From JACDBD01 sp050743385 (lineage in GTDB: Bacteria; Actinomycetota; Acidimicrobiia; IMCC26256; JACDBD01), in NCBI GenBank assembly GCA_050743385.1, contig JBOGFJ010000038.1, forward strand, positions 1 to 8,775: DNA of 8,775 bases, in the 5' to 3' direction. The notes beneath the pieces are model-generated. The model was not told the origin of the DNA and made no database searches. It saw only the letters and a program-made list of their open reading frames with translations. Below are positions 5,709 through 8,775 of the stretch, piece by piece. Position numbers and translations under genes: made by a program. Position 1 is the first letter of the stretch; each line of letters opens with the position of its first letter.

Positions 5709-6131
5709 ATGGCTGGGGTCCCCACCGACTACCTCGCGGGCGTGCCGCTGTTCGCGGGCCTGTCGGGCGGCGATCTCCAGCAAGTCGCTCAGGCGGGCGA
5801 CGAGATCCAGGCGGAGGCCGGCCGCGACCTGATCACCGAGGGCCGGGTCGGACGCGAGTTCTTCCTCATCCTCGACGGTGAGGCGACGGTCCGGCGCGGG
5901 GGCGAGGAGGTCGCCAAGCTCGGGCCCGGCAAGTACTTCGGGGAGCTGTCACTCCTGCACCGGGGACCGCGGTCGGCGACCGTGACGGCCGTCACCGACA
6001 TGACGCTCTTCGTGCTCGGTCAGCGCGAGTTCGCCGGCCTCGTCGACAGCGTGCCTGGCCTCGCCCCCCAGCTGCTGGTCGGCCTCGCCCAGCGCCTGCG
6101 CGAGGCCGACGCCAAGACGTACCCGCACTGA
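5709..6131 (+). CDS. Stand-alone cyclic-nucleotide-binding domain protein
   Basis: A 140-residue protein that consists almost entirely of one cNMP-binding domain of the CRP/CAP sensory type. Helical PLFAGLSGGDLQQVAQ (13-28) leads into the beta-roll with FFLILDGEATV (51-61). The phosphate-binding cassette is FGELSLL...PRSATVTA (77-94), with both key residues present (E79 and R88), so it should be able to bind cAMP or cGMP. The last helices (106-136) resemble the CRP hinge, but there is no helix-turn-helix, kinase or channel domain after it. It is therefore not a transcription factor alone, and may act as a sensor subunit in trans. I chose the ATG at 5709; a GTG at 5700 would overlap the -10-like hexamer. 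It converges with the membrane-protein gene, with 11 bases between the stops. Confidence 0.93.
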   Translation: MAGVPTDYLAGVPLFAGLSGGDLQQVAQAGDEIQAEAGRDLITEGRVGREFFLILDGEATVRRGGEEVAKLGPGKYFGELSLLHRGPRSATVTAVTDMTLFVLGQREFAGLVDSVPGLAPQLLVGLAQRLREADAKTYPH

Positions 6132-6141
6132 CTCTCCAGTG
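6126..6141. terminator. Weak candidate terminator hairpin between convergent genes
   Basis: CACTG (6126-6130) and CAGTG (6137-6141) form a 5-bp stem with a 6-base loop, followed on the plus strand by TTT. It lies exactly at the junction of the two convergent stops (6131 and 6143). The stem is short and the U-run minimal, so termination here is only suggested. Confidence 0.3.
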
Positions 6142-6142
6142 T

Positions 6143-6607
6143 TTACGCCGGGGCGCAGATCCGGCAGGGCGTGAGCCCGCTGTCTCGGGCGGTGGTCAGC
6201 ATCATCGGCATGAGGCCCGACTGGCCCTCGATGAGCGTGCAATCGGGACGGTGGTACGCGCTCGGCCCGGCGACCACGCCCTCGCCGGCCGCGGCAGCGC
6301 CACCCGACACGGCCGCGGTCGCGCCCCCGGTGGTGGTCTCGATCAGGCGATCGATGGCCTCGCGCAGATGGGCGACCGACGACTCGAGGGCGGCCCGGTT
6401 GGCCCGTTGCGCCTGCACGATCAGCAGCGCGGCGCCGATGATCACGAGCGCGAGACCGGCGAGCCCGCCCGAGATCAGGTAGGGCATCTGGCTCTCCACG
6501 CGGTCGTAGCTGGCGGCGCCGTTCCAACCCAGCAGGATGAGGGCGACGCCCGCCAGGCAGTAGCCGATGCCGAGCTGGCCACCGAGCTTTCCCCACCGGA
6601 GCTTCAT
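6143..6607 (-). CDS. Two-helix membrane protein with HxxxC...CxxC tail
   Basis: A 154-residue protein of unknown function at the end of the liv operon. There are two likely membrane helices, about 12-30 (IGYCLAGVALILLGW) and 43-66 (SGGLAGLALVIIGAALLIV). A charged helix follows (67-91, ANRAALESSVAHLREAIDRLIE), possibly a coiled coil, then an Ala/Gly-rich linker (93-114). The tail has H119-x3-C123 (YHRPDC) and C148-x2-C151 (PCRIC), a spacing like the small Ada-type zinc-binding motif; metal binding is inference. Topology is uncertain, but a cytoplasmic tail is the simpler model for a zinc site. The ATG at 6607 is supported by GGAGG 8 bases upstream; the longer frame to 6661 would overlap livF. 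It begins 13 bases after livF and is clearly in its operon, so an accessory or sensing role for the transporter is possible. Confidence 0.85.
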   Translation of the reverse strand: MKLRWGKLGGQLGIGYCLAGVALILLGWNGAASYDRVESQMPYLISGGLAGLALVIIGAALLIVQAQRANRAALESSVAHLREAIDRLIETTTGGATAAVSGGAAAAGEGVVAGPSAYHRPDCTLIEGQSGLMPMMLTTARDSGLTPCRICAPA

Positions 6608-6614
6608 GTGCGTA

Positions 6615-6622
6615 TCCTCCTC
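6615..6622 (-). promoter_or_regulatory. Shine-Dalgarno fixing the membrane-protein start
   Basis: The minus strand reads GAGGAGGA, overlapping the livF stop codon; the GGAGG core (6620-6616) ends 8 bases before the ATG at 6607. It excludes the longer frame and shows that this gene is translated with a leader, unlike the genes with -10-like hexamers at their starts. Confidence 0.75.
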
Positions 6623-7331
6623 ACTCGGCCTTGCCGAGGTAGCTCTCGCGCAGGTTGGCATCTTGGATCTCGTCGCCGACCCCGCTGAAGATAAGCGTCC
6701 CCTTCTCCATGATCAGCACGCGGTCGGCGTACGGCAGCACGCCGACGTTCTGTTCGACGATGATGACGGTGACACCGTCTTCGTTGATGCGGTTCACGAC
6801 CTGGAACACGGTCTTGGCCAACGCCGGGCTCAGCCCGAGCGAAGCCTCGTCGATCAACAGCAGCTTGGGCTTCGACATCAGGGCCCGGCCGATGGCGAGC
6901 ATCTGCTGCTCGCCCCCCGACAGGGTGCCCGCGCCCTGATCGGCGCGCTCCGACAACCGCGGGAAGTACCCGAACACGAGCTCGCGCCGCTCGTCGACCT
7001 CGGCGGTGTTCCGGCGCCGGCTCCACGCCCCGAGACGCAGGTTGTTGGCCACGCTCAGGTTGGGGAACACGCGCCTGCCCTCGGGCACCAGCGACACGCC
7101 CATCGGGACGAGACGCGACGGCGGCCGGCCGGCGATGTCGGTGCCGGCGAAGCGGATCGAACCGCCATCGGGCTTGAGCAGCCCCGCGAGGGTCTGCACG
7201 GTGGTGGTCTTGCCCGCGCCGTTCAGACCGAACAGCACCGCGGTCTCACCCTCTTCCACCTCGAAGCTGACCCCGAGCAGCACCGGGTTGTCGTAGCTCA
7301 CGCGCAGGTCGTCGACCTCGAGCAGCGCCAT
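6621..7331 (-). CDS. livF: Branched-chain amino acid-type ABC transporter ATPase LivF
   Basis: A 236-residue ATPase, exactly the usual LivF length. It powers import by the LivHM permease at the inner face of the membrane. Visible are Walker A GLNGAGKT (35-42), the Q-loop region with VPEGRRVFPNLSV (82-94, typical of LivF), the ABC signature LSGGEQQ (137-143), Walker B LLLIDEAS with D161 and E162, and VEQN in place of a switch histidine, which is normal for LivF. The protein looks complete. The ATG at 7331 gives the standard MALLEVDDL start. The upstream Shine-Dalgarno is weak (GGGAACGG). livG ends 16 bases before, so it is co-transcribed and perhaps coupled. The solute may be a branched-chain amino acid, but the family also carries urea, amides and aromatic acids, so the substrate is not settled. 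Confidence 0.96.
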   Translation of the reverse strand: MALLEVDDLRVSYDNPVLLGVSFEVEEGETAVLFGLNGAGKTTTVQTLAGLLKPDGGSIRFAGTDIAGRPPSRLVPMGVSLVPEGRRVFPNLSVANNLRLGAWSRRRNTAEVDERRELVFGYFPRLSERADQGAGTLSGGEQQMLAIGRALMSKPKLLLIDEASLGLSPALAKTVFQVVNRINEDGVTVIIVEQNVGVLPYADRVLIMEKGTLIFSGVGDEIQDANLRESYLGKAE

Positions 7332-7347
7332 CAGACCGTTCCCGCGC

Positions 7348-8169
7348 TCATTCCGAGTCCAGCAGCGACTCGAGCTGCTGCTCGACCGCCTGGAGCTCGG
7401 GCGCCTCGGCCTCCTCACCCAGGTAGGCGGTCACGACCTGCGGGTGGTTCCGCACCTCCTCGGGCCGACCCTCGGCGAGGAGCTGGCCGAAGTTGAGGCA
7501 GTACACGTAGTCGCAGACGCGCACGACGAGGGGGACGTGGTGCTCGATCATGGCGATCGACAGCCCGAACTCGCGGCGCAGGTCGAGCAGCGTGTCGCCC
7601 AGGTGGTGGGCCTCCTCGGGGCCCATCCCCGACGACGGCTCGTCGAGGAGGAGCACGTCGGGATCGGTCGCGAGCACGGTGGCGATCTCGACCCGCTTCA
7701 ACACGCCGTACGGCAGGCCGGCCACCTGACGGTCGAGGAAGTCGCCGAGCCCCATGATCTCGGCGATCGCGTCGCCGCGAGCTCGCAACGTCCGTTCCGA
7801 CGCGAAGGTGCTCGGCGCACCCAGCATCCCCGCGAGCGTCGAGTATTCGGCTTCGAGATACTGGGCCGACACGAGGTTCTCACGCACGGTCGAGCCCTTC
7901 ACCAGGCCCACGTTCTGGAACGTCCGGCCCATGCCGAGCGCGGCGCGCTCGTGCACCGAGAGCTCGGTGACGTCGCGGCCCCTGAAGATCACCCGGCCGC
8001 GATCGGGCTTGTAGAAGCCGGTGACGATGTTGAAGGCGGTCGTCTTGCCGGCGCCGTTGGGTCCGATGATGCCGACGATCTCCCACTCGCCGACCGAGAT
8101 GCTCACATCGGTGTTGGCGAAGACGCCGCCGAAGCGGATGGACACGCCGCGCGTCTCAAGCACGGACAT
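7348..8169 (-). CDS. livG: Branched-chain amino acid-type ABC transporter ATPase LivG
   Basis: A 273-residue ATPase, partner of LivF. Visible are Walker A GPNGAGKT (36-43), GRTFQNVGLVKGSTVRENL (81-99, the Q-loop and LivG-type segment), Walker B DVLLLDEPSSGM with D176 and E177, and the switch histidine in MIEHHV (H210/H211). The signature is LPYGVLKRVE (152-161), a variant of the usual LAYGQQRRLE, so it keeps the Gly but lacks the QQ. The C-terminus carries about 20 extra residues rich in Glu and Leu (252-273), possibly a short coiled coil. The start at 8169 lies inside the last codons of livM (14-base overlap). AAGGAGG precedes it at a long 12-base spacing. Substrate as for livF: not determined. 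Confidence 0.96.
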   Translation of the reverse strand: MSVLETRGVSIRFGGVFANTDVSISVGEWEIVGIIGPNGAGKTTAFNIVTGFYKPDRGRVIFRGRDVTELSVHERAALGMGRTFQNVGLVKGSTVRENLVSAQYLEAEYSTLAGMLGAPSTFASERTLRARGDAIAEIMGLGDFLDRQVAGLPYGVLKRVEIATVLATDPDVLLLDEPSSGMGPEEAHHLGDTLLDLRREFGLSIAMIEHHVPLVVRVCDYVYCLNFGQLLAEGRPEEVRNHPQVVTAYLGEEAEAPELQAVEQQLESLLDSE

Positions 8170-8775
8170 CGCTGATCTGCACCTCCTTCGGGCCTCGGTC
8201 GCGCAGATCGAAGCGCCGACCCCGCAGCCACCCCACCAGCGGTCGGATCTGCTGGCCGATGCCGCCCGGGTAGAGCGTGAGCGTGAGCAGGAGCAGGACG
8301 GGGCCGATCACGAGCGGCGCGATCTCCCGGCTCAGGTTGGGCGCGCCCGGGATCGCGTTGATCCCGTCCTGGATGAAGGAGAACTTGCCGAGGAAGTAGC
8401 CGATCAGGGCGAAGAACGCCGAGCCGATCACCACGCCGGCGCGGCTGCGCAGGCCGCCGACGACGGTCATGATCACGAAGACCAGCGCGAGGTTGAAGTT
8501 CCAGGTCTCGGGAGACACGAACGTGTCGTTGTGGGCGAGGAGCGCCCCACCCAGCCCCGCGAATGCGCCGGACACGACGAACGCGAAGAGCGTCAGCACC
8601 TTCACGTTGACGCCGAAGGTCGACGCGACCCGCGGGTTCTCACGCAGAGCCAGCAACGCGCGGCCCGACTTCGTGCGCATCATGCGCCAGTCGACCCAGA
8701 GCACGAGGGCGAGGAAGGCGACGCACAGGTAGTAGTAGCGCCAGTCGGTCTCGAAGCCGCTCGGCTTCGGCGCGG
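8156..8775 (-). CDS. livM: Branched-chain amino acid-type ABC permease LivM (3' part)
   Basis: The frame is open from the right edge (reading ...APKPSGFETDWRYYYLC) to a TGA at 8158-8156, giving about 205 C-terminal residues; the N-terminal part lies outside the window. The family signature is present: GRALLALRENPRVASTFGVNV, the cytoplasmic loop that contacts the ATPases. Hydrophobic segments before and after it (YYYLCVAFLALVLWV; LFAFVVSGAFAGLGGALLA; LALVFVIMTVVGGL; VVIGSAFFALIGYFL; PLVIGPVLLLLTLTLYP) are membrane helices. A basic cytosolic tail follows. It forms the permease with LivH, which is expected just upstream but is not in view. It overlaps livG by 14 bases. The open frame continues past the GTG at 8704, so that codon is internal and not the start. 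Confidence 0.94.
   Translation of the reverse strand, partial: APKPSGFETDWRYYYLCVAFLALVLWVDWRMMRTKSGRALLALRENPRVASTFGVNVKVLTLFAFVVSGAFAGLGGALLAHNDTFVSPETWNFNLALVFVIMTVVGGLRSRAGVVIGSAFFALIGYFLGKFSFIQDGINAIPGAPNLSREIAPLVIGPVLLLLTLTLYPGGIGQQIRPLVGWLRGRRFDLRDRGPKEVQISDVRA
8181..8188 (-). promoter_or_regulatory. Strong Shine-Dalgarno for livG at long spacing
   Basis: The minus strand reads AAGGAGGT inside the 3' end of livM. The GGAGG core ends 12 bases before the livG ATG, longer than the usual 5-9. No better in-frame start fits it, and the nearby GTG is in the livM frame. Ribosomes leaving livM at 8156 may also help by coupling. Confidence 0.6.

Noticed and set aside
1..8775. Mobile elements, CRISPR arrays, tRNA/rRNA genes, prophage or defence genes.
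   Set aside because: No transposase or integrase, no spaced direct repeats, no cloverleaf-like stretch, and no shift in base or codon use was seen on either strand.

Overview
The window is GC-rich DNA with strongly G/C-biased third codon positions, very tight gene packing and actinobacterial-type proteins (one RNase J, paired TetR regulators, a Liv-type ABC operon). It fits an actinomycete; Acidimicrobiia is a guess from general gene content and not something the sequence proves. There is no CRISPR array, insertion sequence, tRNA or rRNA, and every stretch over 300 bases carries a gene.

Layout. Positions 1-143 hold the probable 3' end of a plus-strand gene, running convergently into a minus-strand block. 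Read in its own direction (right to left), that block is: tetR2 (5223-4642), tetR1 (4538-3918), a ferritin-like diiron protein (3912-2782), RNase J (2744-1053), a possible 29-codon micro-ORF (1053-964) and a short-chain dehydrogenase (967-194). Back-to-back with tetR2 are two plus-strand genes: an uncharacterised 145-residue protein (5250-5687) and a stand-alone cyclic-nucleotide-binding domain protein (5709-6131). Convergent to these is a second minus-strand operon entering from the right edge: livM (partial), livG, livF and a small two-helix membrane protein with a HxxxC...CxxC tail (8775-6143).

How the genes may work together. The Liv operon encodes the permease and both ATPases of a branched-chain amino acid or related hydrophobic/carboxylate importer; livH and a binding protein are not in view. 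tetR1 and the diiron gene are 5 bases apart, so tetR1 probably controls the diiron enzyme. A perfect 7-bp inverted repeat lies over its promoter. RNase J starts 37 bases after the diiron gene, with its own -10-like hexamer, and the dehydrogenase follows it.

The most notable signal is regulatory. Five starts that could head transcripts (rnj, tetR1, tetR2, the 145-residue protein, the cNMP protein) each have a TANNNT hexamer 7-8 bases before the start codon and no convincing Shine-Dalgarno, which suggests leaderless mRNAs. Several genes inside operons instead have Shine-Dalgarno sequences. At 5232-5241 the -10 hexamers of two divergent genes overlap in one near-palindrome. A nested 45-base hairpin and the micro-ORF with stop/start overlaps on both sides sit between rnj and the dehydrogenase. 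I found no clearly novel defence or biosynthetic system.
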